Assembly (NCBI RefSeq): GCF_928381705.1
Contig: NZ_CAKMSR010000013.1
Location: 1 to 64,000, forward strand
Direction of reading: 5' to 3'
Length of the DNA stretch: 64,000 bases
Origin: Rothia nasimurium
Lineage (GTDB): Bacteria > Actinomycetota > Actinomycetes > Actinomycetales > Micrococcaceae
In this document: positions 44,752 through 53,005 of the stretch, in pieces
Layout: each line of letters begins with the position of its first letter
Numbering within the stretch: position 1 is the first letter of the stretch
Translations under genes and position numbers: made by a program
Notes under the pieces: generated by a model
What the model saw: only the letters and a program-made list of their open reading frames with translations
What the model was told of the DNA's origin: nothing
The model's database searches: none

Positions 44752-45360
44752 CTATGCACCGCTTTCAAACGTAGGTAAATAACGGACCGTAGACCCTGGC
44801 TCCGCTCCGTCAAACAGCCTAATCAGCTCAGCAGACGGAAAAACCATCGAGATCAGTCCAGCGTCATTGACCACATCAGCCCCCGCCAGCATCTTAAAAA
44901 TGACCGACCGCAATTTCTTCTGGGTTAGCTCCGTCAGCTCTTCTAGTTCCTCATGCCAAAATATTTTCTGGGCTACAAACCGGTCGTAGTCTTCGTAAGT
45001 CAGTGCATAATCGTGAAGCAGGAACTTCTGCCGGACAACGTCCTCAGCAAACTCCCCGATAAAGGTATAGCGGCGGCAGATTGCAACCCAGATAGCGAGC
45101 TTTTGGTCAGTCGCTGAGGCATCTGCAAGGAACCCTAACTGGTCATCAGTCAGCACTTTCAGCCGGCCAACAACCTCAGCCGTGTACCTTTTGAGACTCG
45201 ACCCAGCCGCTGCCTGAATCGAATTATTCTCTAACACGTACTGCCGAGTGGCTTCCCAATCGCGAAAATCGCAATAGACCCTGGCCACCGCCAAGGACTC
45301 ATTAAGCATCAAGGCCCCGGCACTAAAAGAAAGCAGATACCGGCCCGTGTTTTCCCCCAT
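44752..45360 (-). CDS. brxA: BREX-1 BrxA (DUF1819)
   Basis: 202 residues. The opening GRYLLSFSAGALMLNESLAVARVY and the later LTQKKLRSVIFKMLAGADVVNDAGLI are typical of DUF1819, a helical protein reported to bind DNA. It is the first gene of the operon. The ATG at 45360 follows GAGGG; a TTG is present one codon earlier. The promoter must lie in the 200 bp upstream, which hold a bracketed inverted repeat. Confidence 0.93.
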   Translation of the reverse strand: MGENTGRYLLSFSAGALMLNESLAVARVYCDFRDWEATRQYVLENNSIQAAAGSSLKRYTAEVVGRLKVLTDDQLGFLADASATDQKLAIWVAICRRYTFIGEFAEDVVRQKFLLHDYALTYEDYDRFVAQKIFWHEELEELTELTQKKLRSVIFKMLAGADVVNDAGLISMVFPSAELIRLFDGAEPGSTVRYLPTFESGA

Positions 45361-45560
45361 CAACCCTCAATCTTTCTTGCAGTAAAAAGTCTCTGAAATT
45401 AATCCTAGAGCACGCGTTGATGTTTTCAGCGGTAAGTCACTTTTTTCATTACTGCAAGGTCACATGATTTTCCCTGTCACACACGAAAGAGGCGGGCGTA
45501 GAATACAAGGGGCTTTCTAGGCCACCTCATCACCACATATAAGCCGCAGAGACGAGAGAC
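45361..45560. promoter_or_regulatory. Divergent promoter region, BREX operon / Bcr-type exporter, with inverted repeat
   Basis: CTTGCAGTAA at 45376-45385 and its exact reverse complement TTACTGCAAG at 45449-45458 bracket 63 bp. Both arms extend inward as near-matches (AAAAAGT/ACTTTTTT). The segment lies just upstream of brxA, where its promoter must be, so the arms may be paired operator sites. TAGAAT at about 45500 on the plus strand is a plausible -10 for the exporter. Confidence 0.65.
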
Positions 45561-46799
45561 ATGAATACCGCAGATTCACACGCGCCAGAAACCGGGCCAG
45601 GCCTTCCCCTGATAGCCATTTTCACTCTTGCCTCTCTGACCGCTGTGGGGCCCCTGGCCATCGATATGTACCTGGCGGCTCTGCCCGCAATTGCGTCCGA
45701 CCTGGGCACAACAGCCCCCACCGTCCAGCTGACCCTCACCGCCTTCCTAGCAGGCATGGGGGCGGGCCAGTTTATTGTGGGGCCCCTCTCCGATAAGACC
45801 GGTCGGCGCCTTCCCCTCCTCATTGGGGTGGTTCTCTGCGCCCTAGCGACCCTGGCCTGCGCCTTTGCCCCCACCATTGAGCTGCTGATTGCCGCCCGCT
45901 TTGTCATGGGCTTTACCGGGTCCATTGGGCTGGTGCTCTCCCGCGCTGTTATCACCGATTCCACCAGCGGTCTGCAGACAGCCCGCCTCATGAGCGTCAT
46001 GATGATGATCAACGGTTTCGCTCCCGTGATCGCGCCCCTTCTGGGTGGTCTAGTGCTCTCCTTCGGCACCTGGCGCGATATTTTTAGGGTAATTGCGGTT
46101 CTCGTTGCTCTTTCTATGCTGCTGGTGGTGCTCTTCATCAAGGAGTCCCTACCGGTAGAGCGCCGCCGCACCGGCAGCCTGATCTCGGTCTATACGGGCA
46201 TGATTGAGGTCGCTCGCAACCGCCGCTACCGGGGATTCAGCCTGACCCTGGTACTGGGCTTTGGCGCCCTCTTTAGCTATATTTCAGGCTCCCCCTACTT
46301 GCTCCAGAATGTCATGGGGCTCTCAGAGGTGCACTTTACCTACGCTTTTGGGTTCAACTCCATGGGCGTGGTGCTGGCTTCCTTCCTGAACGCCTCGCTG
46401 ATTGGCCGCGTTGCCCAGCGCACGGTGCTGACCTTCGGGGCTTTTGCTATCGTAACCATCTCGGCCCTGCTGACCCTGCACTTTGCCCTGGGACCCAGCC
46501 TTATCCCCACCCTGGCCCTGCTCTTTGCCTTCACCACCTCGGTGGGTCTGATGTTTGGCAACGCCTCTGCCCTGGCCATGGGCGAGGCCCGCCACATCGC
46601 GGGGTCAGCATCTGCCCTCATGGGCACCGTCCAGTCCCTCATGGGTGGCCTTGCTGCCCCGCTCGTATCGCTGGCGGGGCCGCAGGCCTACATGCCTATG
46701 GCCTTGGCCATGCTGGGCTTCGCTACCCTGGCCTGCCTTAGCCTGGTCACAACCCCTAAGGCAGAAAGCGACTACGCGACCGACCGGGCCAAGCCCTAG
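45561..46799 (+). CDS. Bcr/CflA-family drug exporter (MFS)
   Basis: 412 residues, 12 membrane helices. The N-terminal segment AVGPLAIDMYLAALPAIASDLG, then AFLAGMGAGQFIVGPLSDKTGRRLPLLIG and the region ARFVMGFTGSIGLVLSRAVITD are those of the Bcr/CflA (bicyclomycin/chloramphenicol resistance) group. It should export small drugs with proton exchange at the cytoplasmic membrane. It is transcribed away from the BREX operon and ends convergent with the next gene. Confidence 0.93.
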   Translation: MNTADSHAPETGPGLPLIAIFTLASLTAVGPLAIDMYLAALPAIASDLGTTAPTVQLTLTAFLAGMGAGQFIVGPLSDKTGRRLPLLIGVVLCALATLACAFAPTIELLIAARFVMGFTGSIGLVLSRAVITDSTSGLQTARLMSVMMMINGFAPVIAPLLGGLVLSFGTWRDIFRVIAVLVALSMLLVVLFIKESLPVERRRTGSLISVYTGMIEVARNRRYRGFSLTLVLGFGALFSYISGSPYLLQNVMGLSEVHFTYAFGFNSMGVVLASFLNASLIGRVAQRTVLTFGAFAIVTISALLTLHFALGPSLIPTLALLFAFTTSVGLMFGNASALAMGEARHIAGSASALMGTVQSLMGGLAAPLVSLAGPQAYMPMALAMLGFATLACLSLVTTPKAESDYATDRAKP

Positions 46800-46815
46800 C
46801 GTCCGGCTCCCACCG

Positions 46816-47697
46816 CTAGCCGCGCGCCAGGTAGCCCAGCAGTTCTTCGGTTAGTTCCTTATCGGTGGCCACGGGGGTTCCGTTGAGGTGGGTGACCGGT
46901 GCCAGCAGGCGCACCGAGGACGTCAGCCACACGGCGTCCGCCTCCAGCAGGTCCTGGGGGTAGAGGGGCCCGTAGCCGAGCTCCCATCCGGCGGCGCGAG
47001 CGCCCGCAAAGATAGCGCCCTGGGTGGTGCCAGGCAGAATGCCGTGGGCCGGTTCGGGGGTGTAGAGCACCTTCTTCTGCTCCTCGGTCTTGGCAACGAT
47101 TACCGATGAGGTTGCCCCCTCAAGAATGCGACGGTCGTCGGTCACCCAGATGGCGTCGTCCGCACCGTGTTTGCCCACATAGCGCAGCACCGACATGTTG
47201 ATGGCGTAGGAGAGGGTCTTGGCTCCGGCCAGGAGCCAGGGGTAGGCGGAATCTTCGGCGGGGTCGTGGCCGCGCGGTAGGAGCATAGCCCGCACCCCCT
47301 GCTCGCGCTGACGCAGAATCGTGGGTGAGGACGGAGCCACGGTCACCCATGCGTGGGGGCCGGCTTCAACGGTACCGCGGGAGATGATGATTTTGACGGT
47401 GTGCTCTTCACCCAGCACGGTCTGGGGCCCCTGGGCAGCGGCGTCGACGGCCAGCTGCACGGCAGCCCGCAGGTTATCTTCAGCGGGCAAGGGCAGGTCG
47501 AGTAGGCGGGCAGAACCGGCCAGGCGAGTCAGGTGGGCTTCAAATTTACGGACGCGGCGGTTAGCGGCCAGCATGGTTTCAAAGACGCCGTCGCCGCGGG
47601 TCAGCCCCTGGTCTTCGATGTTGATGAGGGGTGCGGTGGCGTCAACCAGCTCACCGGTAGGGTTTTCTTGGGTTAGCATCACAACGGTTGTAGTCAT
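46816..47697 (-). CDS. pabC: Aminodeoxychorismate lyase-like class IV aminotransferase
   Basis: 293 residues of PLP fold type IV. Signatures are LTRGDGVFETM (about 32-42), the PLP-lysine segment LAGAKTLSYAINMSVLR (about 155), ILEGATSSVIVA and GILPGTTQGAIF. PabC makes p-aminobenzoate for folate. D-amino acid or branched-chain aminotransferases share the fold, so the symbol is probable, not certain. The Shine-Dalgarno GGAAG is very close to the ATG at 47697. Confidence 0.8.
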   Translation of the reverse strand: MTTTVVMLTQENPTGELVDATAPLINIEDQGLTRGDGVFETMLAANRRVRKFEAHLTRLAGSARLLDLPLPAEDNLRAAVQLAVDAAAQGPQTVLGEEHTVKIIISRGTVEAGPHAWVTVAPSSPTILRQREQGVRAMLLPRGHDPAEDSAYPWLLAGAKTLSYAINMSVLRYVGKHGADDAIWVTDDRRILEGATSSVIVAKTEEQKKVLYTPEPAHGILPGTTQGAIFAGARAAGWELGYGPLYPQDLLEADAVWLTSSVRLLAPVTHLNGTPVATDKELTEELLGYLARG

Positions 47698-47941
47698 ACT
47701 TCCAAGCCTAACCCTTAACGCTGATGCTCCCGCGGCAACCTGGCGTTAGGGGCTGCGGGGCGGGAGCACCTGATGCGAGCACCGCGTACGATGCGAGCGT
47801 TCTTCGAGCCCTCTGGTCGGAGGCTCGGAGTCGTTGGCCCGAGGTCATCCAGCGTGGGGCCTGGTGACCGGGTACACGCTTTCACTCTAACGCGGTCGGT
47901 GGGGCTTTCTCAAAGATTTTTGGACTTTTTAGGTCATATTT
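47698..47941. other. Intergenic region with small direct repeat and hairpin
   Basis: No gene is visible. GATGCGAGC occurs twice 17 bp apart at about 47773 and 47790. CGAGCC...GGCTCG near 47808-47830 can form a hairpin. CTTTTTAGG with TTTTT runs near 47915-47940 lies at the 3' end of ykoC and may help end the ECF operon. Confidence 0.35.
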
Positions 47942-48742
47942 TTACTGCCACACCCAGGTGAGGGTGCCAGCAAGGCCCGATGTCACGTAGCCGATGATGA
48001 GCGTTCCCAGACAGCACAGCAGGAAGGTTGAATCGTCCCTGCTGTAGACGGGAACGCGGGCCCAGGTGCGGGGCCCGGCACCGAAACCGCGAGCTTCCAT
48101 GGTGACAGCCAGGCGGGTGCCCCGTCGGATAGCCTGCACCAGCAGGGCGAAGGTCTGCCCGGCCAGGGTGCGGACGCGGCGGAGCAGGGAGTCGCTTGCC
48201 CCCAGTCCCCGCGCCCGCCGTGCCTGCCCCAGGGTGTGCCATTCACTGAACATGAGCCCCAGCAGGCGCAGGGCGGCCAGGGCGGCCAGGACGAAGCGGG
48301 CCGGCAGTTTAGCCGTCTGCGCTAGGGAGTCGCCCAGGTGGGTGGGGTCAGTGGTGGTGATGAGCAGGAGGCTGGGCAGAATCAGGGCCAGGCCACGAAC
48401 CATCAGGGAGATACCCATGGCAAGGGAGTCGGTGGTAATCCAGATAAACCCCACCTGGAGCACCGTCTCCCCCGTTTTATCGGCAATCAGCGAGGTGGAC
48501 CAGCCGGTGAGCAGGGTGCCAATCAGCAGGGGCCAGAAACGGGCCAGCAGGGCGAACGGCTGCACACCCCAGGCTTTGAGCAGGGCCAGTTCAAGGGCAA
48601 ATACCACCAGGGCGGTGCCCCAGTCTTTGATGAGCAGCAGCCCTATCGATAGCAGGAAGGTAGCCAGCAGTTTGGTGCCCGCGTTGAGCTTTCCGGCGCG
48701 GCTACGGTGGGCAGGGCCTAGCGCGAAAAGGTCAAGAGCCAT
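47942..48742 (-). CDS. ykoC: ECF transporter T component (YkoC-like)
   Basis: 266 residues with about five membrane helices. It carries the EcfT features HRSRAGKLNAGTKLLATFLLS at the N-terminus and the Ala-Arg-Gly motifs (ARRARGLGAS and TMEARGFGAG) on the coupling helices, which contact the ATPase. Its start overlaps ykoD by 11 bp. It is the third gene of a riboswitch-controlled ykoEDC operon for a thiamine precursor. Confidence 0.9.
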   Translation of the reverse strand: MALDLFALGPAHRSRAGKLNAGTKLLATFLLSIGLLLIKDWGTALVVFALELALLKAWGVQPFALLARFWPLLIGTLLTGWSTSLIADKTGETVLQVGFIWITTDSLAMGISLMVRGLALILPSLLLITTTDPTHLGDSLAQTAKLPARFVLAALAALRLLGLMFSEWHTLGQARRARGLGASDSLLRRVRTLAGQTFALLVQAIRRGTRLAVTMEARGFGAGPRTWARVPVYSRDDSTFLLCCLGTLIIGYVTSGLAGTLTWVWQ

Positions 48743-50324
48743 GGGTAGGTTCCGCTTTCTGCAGGGTCAGGCGCGTACCGCCGAGGGCAGCTACATAGTC
48801 TGTATCGTGGGTTACCGAAATAACGGCCAGCCCCCGGTCGAGCAGTTCTTTGATAAGGGTGACGAGCTCGGCCCAGGTAGTGGCGTCCTGCCCAAAGGTA
48901 GGTTCATCAAGCACCAGGACCGCCGGTTCGGTGGCCAGGGCTGTAGCTACCGACAGCCGTCGTTTTTCACCACCCGAGAGGGTAAAGGGGTTGGCATCTG
49001 CCAGGTCGGTAAGACGCAAGCGGGCAAGGAGCTCATCGGTGCGGGCAGCCAGCCGGTCTTCATCAATCTTCTCCTTGCGCACCCGGGCTAGGTGCCGGGG
49101 GCCAAACTCTAGTTCTGCGCGCACGGTGGGGGCGAGGAACTGTTGCTCCGGCTCCTGGAAGACCAGACCGATACGGTCGGCCAGCTCGGCAGCGGGCCAG
49201 CTAGCCGGATCGGAGCTACGGTGCCGGGCGGGTAGGCCCGCGGTGAGCGCCTCATGGGCGTAGACCTGCCCAGCAGCCGGGTAGATTAGCCCGGCAAGGG
49301 TCAGCGCCAGGGTCGATTTCCCGGCACCGTTGGGTCCCAAAAGAGCCAGGTGCTCCCCGGACGAAAGGGTCAGGTTGATTCCACTAGCCAGGGTGGGCAG
49401 ATCGAGGGTAGGCACCTGCCCCGCGGCGATAGCGCGGGAGCGCTCCTTCCGCTGACGGCGGGTTGGCAACTGGCGGGTGACGCTGAGGTCGCGGGCCTCA
49501 AGGAGCAGGCTCTTACGAGCGTTCCCGGGGCGGGCGTCCGCTCCCTGCTCCTGACGAGGCGGGTGGGGCAGGTAGCCGGGCACCCAGACCCCACCAGCAA
49601 TGAGCTGCTCGCGGGCCTGGTCAAGTACCTGCTGCGGGGGCCCATCATGGCTGATTCCGCCCTGGGCGTCCAATACCAGGATGCGGTCTACGTGCTCAGC
49701 CCAGATTCCCACCCGGTGCTCAATCACCAGCAGGGTTGCTCCCGATGCTGCGGCGGCAGCAAGGACGGCGTCGCGTACCTCCAGCACGCCGGCAGGGTCG
49801 AGGTTGGCGGTGGGTTCATCGAGCAGCAGGGCACCGGGGTGCATGGCCAAAATTCCGGCCAGCCCCAGTCGCTGTTTCTGACCACCAGACAAAGCGGACG
49901 TAGAGCGGTCAAGGGGCAGGGAGCCCAGACCGACGGCCTCCAGGGCCCAGGCCACCCGGTCCCAGATATCCTCGCGGGGCACCCCCAGGTTCTCGGGTCC
50001 GAAGGCCACGTCATCGCCTACCCGCGCCAGCACCACCGAGCTTTCGGGGTCCTGCTGCATAAGCCCGCAGACCCCGCGGGCCTCGGTGGGAGTCTGCCCG
50101 TTGACGGTCAGCTCACCTAGCTGGGTTTGGTCGTCCTCGTCAACAAGCAGGCCCGCCATGGCGTGCAGCAGAGTCGATTTGCCCGCGCCAGAAGGGCCCA
50201 CCAGGAGTACCTTCTGCCCCGGGGCAATCTCAAAGTTCAGCCCCGAAAAGGCAGGGGTAGCCCGCCCGGGGTGATGCCAGCCGAAATTACGGGCCACAAA
50301 GCGGGCCCCCTGCTCTACGTGCAC
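48732..50324 (-). CDS. ykoD: ECF transporter duplicated ATP-binding protein (YkoD-like)
   Basis: 530 residues made of two ABC ATPase domains. The first has Walker A LLVGPSGAGKSTLLHA (about 35-50), signature LSGGQKQRLGLAG and Walker B LLLDEPTANLD. The second has Walker A LLGPNGAGKSTLALT (about 330), signature LSGGEKRRLSVAT and Walker B LVLDEPTFGQD. It powers uptake through YkoE and YkoC. The start is the GTG at 50324, 15 bp after ykoE. Confidence 0.93.
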   Translation of the reverse strand: MHVEQGARFVARNFGWHHPGRATPAFSGLNFEIAPGQKVLLVGPSGAGKSTLLHAMAGLLVDEDDQTQLGELTVNGQTPTEARGVCGLMQQDPESSVVLARVGDDVAFGPENLGVPREDIWDRVAWALEAVGLGSLPLDRSTSALSGGQKQRLGLAGILAMHPGALLLDEPTANLDPAGVLEVRDAVLAAAAASGATLLVIEHRVGIWAEHVDRILVLDAQGGISHDGPPQQVLDQAREQLIAGGVWVPGYLPHPPRQEQGADARPGNARKSLLLEARDLSVTRQLPTRRQRKERSRAIAAGQVPTLDLPTLASGINLTLSSGEHLALLGPNGAGKSTLALTLAGLIYPAAGQVYAHEALTAGLPARHRSSDPASWPAAELADRIGLVFQEPEQQFLAPTVRAELEFGPRHLARVRKEKIDEDRLAARTDELLARLRLTDLADANPFTLSGGEKRRLSVATALATEPAVLVLDEPTFGQDATTWAELVTLIKELLDRGLAVISVTHDTDYVAALGGTRLTLQKAEPTHGS

Positions 50325-50339
50325 GCGCCTGCCCCTGGT

Positions 50340-50957
50340 CTAGGCCTGGGAGCGGGGTGAGGTGCCAGCCCGGCGGCGGGCACGGCCAGCGGCCAAAGAA
50401 TCGAGCACACCGGTCGTCACCAGGGCGCGGGTGAGAAGCCACGACACCAGACCAGCCAGCAGGGTGCCGGAGATAACGCCGCACACCGCGTAGGTGACAG
50501 CCTTGGAGCCCTCAAAGACGCCCGCGTAGTAGATAAAGAGCTCAGAAATACTCATAAAGGCACCGGCAGAAGCACCCGCTAGCAGGGCGGTGCCCAGGTT
50601 CCAGACGCGGTAGGCAAAGAGCAGGAAGACCAGCTCGGTGCCCAGGCCCTGGATAATGCCGGAGATAATAATCGCTACAGAGTAGCTACTGCCCAGCAGC
50701 ATAGAAATCACCGCAGCCAGCAGCTCGGTGTAGAGAGCAGCGCCGGGCTTACGGATGATATAGCCGCCAAGGACGCCCGCAATCAGCCAGGTGCCGCCCA
50801 CCAACGAGGCGTACTCGGGGGCCAGAGCCAAGGCGGTTTGGGCCATGTTGTAGCCGCCGTTATTCCAGGCCCAGAAGAGCACAGCGCAGGCAACAGCCAG
50901 CACAGAGGCTACTACGATATCGTTAACGCGCCATGTCAGCGCAGCTTTCTTAGACAT
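50340..50957 (-). CDS. ykoE: ECF transporter substrate-binding component (YkoE-like)
   Basis: 205 residues, about six membrane helices. VNDIVVASVLAVACAVLFWAWN and GTWLIAGVLGGYIIRKPGAALYTELLAAVISMLLGS match YkoE, the substrate-binding membrane protein for hydroxymethylpyrimidine or thiamine. The ATG at 50957 follows the strong site AAAGGAAGG. A TPP riboswitch lies about 70 nt upstream, which strongly supports a thiamine-related substrate. Confidence 0.93.
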   Translation of the reverse strand: MSKKAALTWRVNDIVVASVLAVACAVLFWAWNNGGYNMAQTALALAPEYASLVGGTWLIAGVLGGYIIRKPGAALYTELLAAVISMLLGSSYSVAIIISGIIQGLGTELVFLLFAYRVWNLGTALLAGASAGAFMSISELFIYYAGVFEGSKAVTYAVCGVISGTLLAGLVSWLLTRALVTTGVLDSLAAGRARRRAGTSPRSQA

Positions 50958-51027
50958 AAGCCTTCCTTTGGTGTGGTACAGCAAAGGGGGCATGCACCGG
51001 CAGGCAAAAAACCAGCCGTTCTGTTCG

Positions 51028-51112
51028 ACTCCCTAGCGCCGGTACTAACCGGATCAGGTTCGAGGGTCTGCATGTGCACTCTCAGCGCCCCGTGTGGGCG
51101 CTCCCCTGTCGT
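51028..51112 (-). promoter_or_regulatory. TPP (thiamine pyrophosphate) riboswitch
   Basis: On the minus strand the THI-box core is present in order: ACAGGGGAGCG, the stem GCGCCC/GGGCGC, the conserved CTGAGAGTG, ACCCTCGAACCTGATCCGG and TACCGGCGCTAGGGA. It precedes ykoE, so high TPP should lower expression of the transporter. The ykoE ribosome-binding site lies beyond it, which fits translational control. Confidence 0.95.
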
Positions 51113-51295
51113 TTCCGCCGTGGGCGGACGTTCCTTCTGAACGCCTTTGTAGTATAGGCAGGTCAGCCGGGCAAAGAAAAGATACAAACTTTTATGACAG
51201 AAGCCGCTGCCAGCTGCCCACATTTACACAGTACTGATAGTGTTAGTGCCAGTAGCTCTCTGTAGAGCCTCCATCAGCTACCGAAAGGGAACCTC

Positions 51296-51559
51296 ATGAA
51301 CCCCCTCATCAAGATCGCAGGAACCGCTGCCTCACTCGGCGGCGTTGCCCTGGCCAACAAGGTCCTGGGTGCAACCTGGACCAAGATCACCGGCAACGAG
51401 CCCCCCGCCAATAACCCCGACGACGATGAGCGCTGGCGCGACATCATCCTCTGGTCCCTCATTACCGGCCTGGTCGGAACCGTCATCAAGGTCAGCATCA
51501 CCCGTGCCCAGCACAAGATTGAAGCAAAGGCCGGATCAGGCAACCAGGCTGAGGTCTAA
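51296..51559 (+). CDS. Small membrane protein, DUF4235
   Basis: 87 residues. KIAGTAASLGGVALANKVLGATWTKITGNEPPANNPDDDERWRDIILWSLITGLVGTVIKV is the DUF4235 pattern: two membrane helices joined by a polar loop with DDDERWR. It is a common small actinobacterial membrane protein of unknown function. AAAGGGAACCTC before the ATG is a good ribosome-binding site. Confidence 0.92.
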   Translation: MNPLIKIAGTAASLGGVALANKVLGATWTKITGNEPPANNPDDDERWRDIILWSLITGLVGTVIKVSITRAQHKIEAKAGSGNQAEV

Positions 51560-51585
51560 GCCCGGCCGGTAGTCCCGCCTGCAAG

Positions 51586-51618
51586 GCTGGCCCCGCTCAG
51601 TGGAGAGCGGGGCCAGCC
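51586..51618 (+). terminator. Terminator after DUF4235 gene
   Basis: GGCTGGCCCCGCT and AGCGGGGCCAGCC form a 13-bp stem, followed by TTTACTTTTA. Confidence 0.88.
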
Positions 51619-51685
51619 TTTACTTTTACCGTCATTTAACCGTTTCACAGGCCACAAGTAGCAACCGGGCCGATAGCATATAGCC

Positions 51686-52993
51686 ATGACCACACCAGCA
51701 CCCGGCAGCGCCACTGCTACCGCCCCTGCCTCCCGCTCCACCTTCTTCGCCTGGACCCTGTGGGATGTGGGCAACGCCAGCTTCAACGCGATCATGACGA
51801 CCTTCGTCTTCACGGTCTACCTCACCAGCTCCAGCTTTGGCAGCACCGAGCACACCTCGGCCGTCCTCTCCGCCGGTCTCACCATCGCAGGTTTCTTCAT
51901 CGCCCTACTTGCCCCACTCTCGGGCCAGCGGGCCGATGTGACCGGCCGCCGCGGCCTCTGGCTGACCGTCAACAGCCTGCTCCTGGTGCTTCTGATGGCC
52001 CTGTGCTTCTTCGTAGCCCCCTCCCCCGACTACCTTATCTGGGGTGTGGCCCTGCTGGCCCTGGGCAACCTGGTCAATGAGTTCGCCGTGGTCAACTACA
52101 ACGCTATCCTGCCCACTATCTCTACCCGAGATACCATCGGCAAAATGAGCGGAACCGGCTGGGCAGCTGGCTACTTTGGCGGCATTGTAGCCCTGCTCCT
52201 TGTGCTCGTGGGGTTCATCTCCCCCGGCCTGCTAGGTATTACGGAGGACGGCGCCCTCAACATCCGTGCCGTGGCCCTCTTCTCGGCGGCCTGGGCTCTA
52301 GTCTTCTCCCTGCCCCTGATTCTCAAGGTGCGCTCCCTGCCGCAGGCGGTGCGTCCGGACGCCCCCCGCACCGGCATTCTCACCTCCTACAAACAGCTTT
52401 TTGCCACCGTCGTCAGGCTCTACCGGCAGGCCCCCACGACCCTCTACTTCCTGGTGTCGTCCGCTGTTTTCCGCGACGGCCTCAACGGTATCTTTACCTT
52501 CGGCGGCATCCTCGCGGCGGGTTCCTTTGGCTTTAGTACCAACCAGGTGATTATCTTTGCCATCTTCGGCAACATCGTGGCAGGGGCAGGGGCCATGCTG
52601 GGCGGTTTCTTCGACGACCGTTTTGGCCCCAAACGCGTCATTATCTTCTCGCTGGTAGCCCTCATCGCGGTAGCCGTCCCCCTGCTGGTCTGGCCGTCCA
52701 CCACCATGTTCTGGGTCTGCGGCCTCGCCCTGTGCGCCTTTGTCGGCCCGGCTCAGTCAGCGGCCCGCTCCTACCTGGGTCGCCTGGTTGAAGAAGGCCA
52801 GGAAGGTGAAATTTACGGACTCTACTCCACCACCGGCCGCGCAGCCAGCTTCCTGGCCCCGGCCCTCTTCGGCATCTTCGTCACCCTCATGGGCAGCCAG
52901 ATTTGGGGCATCGTCGGCATCATCATCGTGCTCCTGGCCGGCCTGCTCCTGATGATTCCCATTAAGGACCCGCAGGTGGCCGCAGGGAAGTAA
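51686..52993 (+). CDS. MFS transporter of the UMF1/Atg22-like group
   Basis: 435 residues, 12 membrane helices. FFAWTLWDVGNASFNAIMTTFVFTVYLTS at the N-terminus, ALLAPLSGQRADVTGRRG in loop 2-3 and VNEFAVVNYNAILPTIS are typical of this group. Substrates are unknown. No Shine-Dalgarno precedes the ATG at 51686; a GCATAT hexamer just upstream would fit a leaderless transcript. It is convergent with the HPrK-like gene. Confidence 0.9.
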   Translation: MTTPAPGSATATAPASRSTFFAWTLWDVGNASFNAIMTTFVFTVYLTSSSFGSTEHTSAVLSAGLTIAGFFIALLAPLSGQRADVTGRRGLWLTVNSLLLVLLMALCFFVAPSPDYLIWGVALLALGNLVNEFAVVNYNAILPTISTRDTIGKMSGTGWAAGYFGGIVALLLVLVGFISPGLLGITEDGALNIRAVALFSAAWALVFSLPLILKVRSLPQAVRPDAPRTGILTSYKQLFATVVRLYRQAPTTLYFLVSSAVFRDGLNGIFTFGGILAAGSFGFSTNQVIIFAIFGNIVAGAGAMLGGFFDDRFGPKRVIIFSLVALIAVAVPLLVWPSTTMFWVCGLALCAFVGPAQSAARSYLGRLVEEGQEGEIYGLYSTTGRAASFLAPALFGIFVTLMGSQIWGIVGIIIVLLAGLLLMIPIKDPQVAAGK

Positions 52994-53005
52994 GCCCTGA
53001 CCGGC

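Noticed and set aside
29272..45360. Type 2 BREX (Pgl) assignment
   Set aside because: No pglW kinase or brxD is present; brxA, brxB and brxL together define type 1.
29200..45600. Prophage or integrative element carrying BREX
   Set aside because: No integrase, tRNA target or flanking direct repeat was found at either edge.
47760..47900. tRNA-like gene between pabC and ykoC
   Set aside because: A hairpin is present, but no T-loop GTTCRA motif or acceptor stem could be matched.
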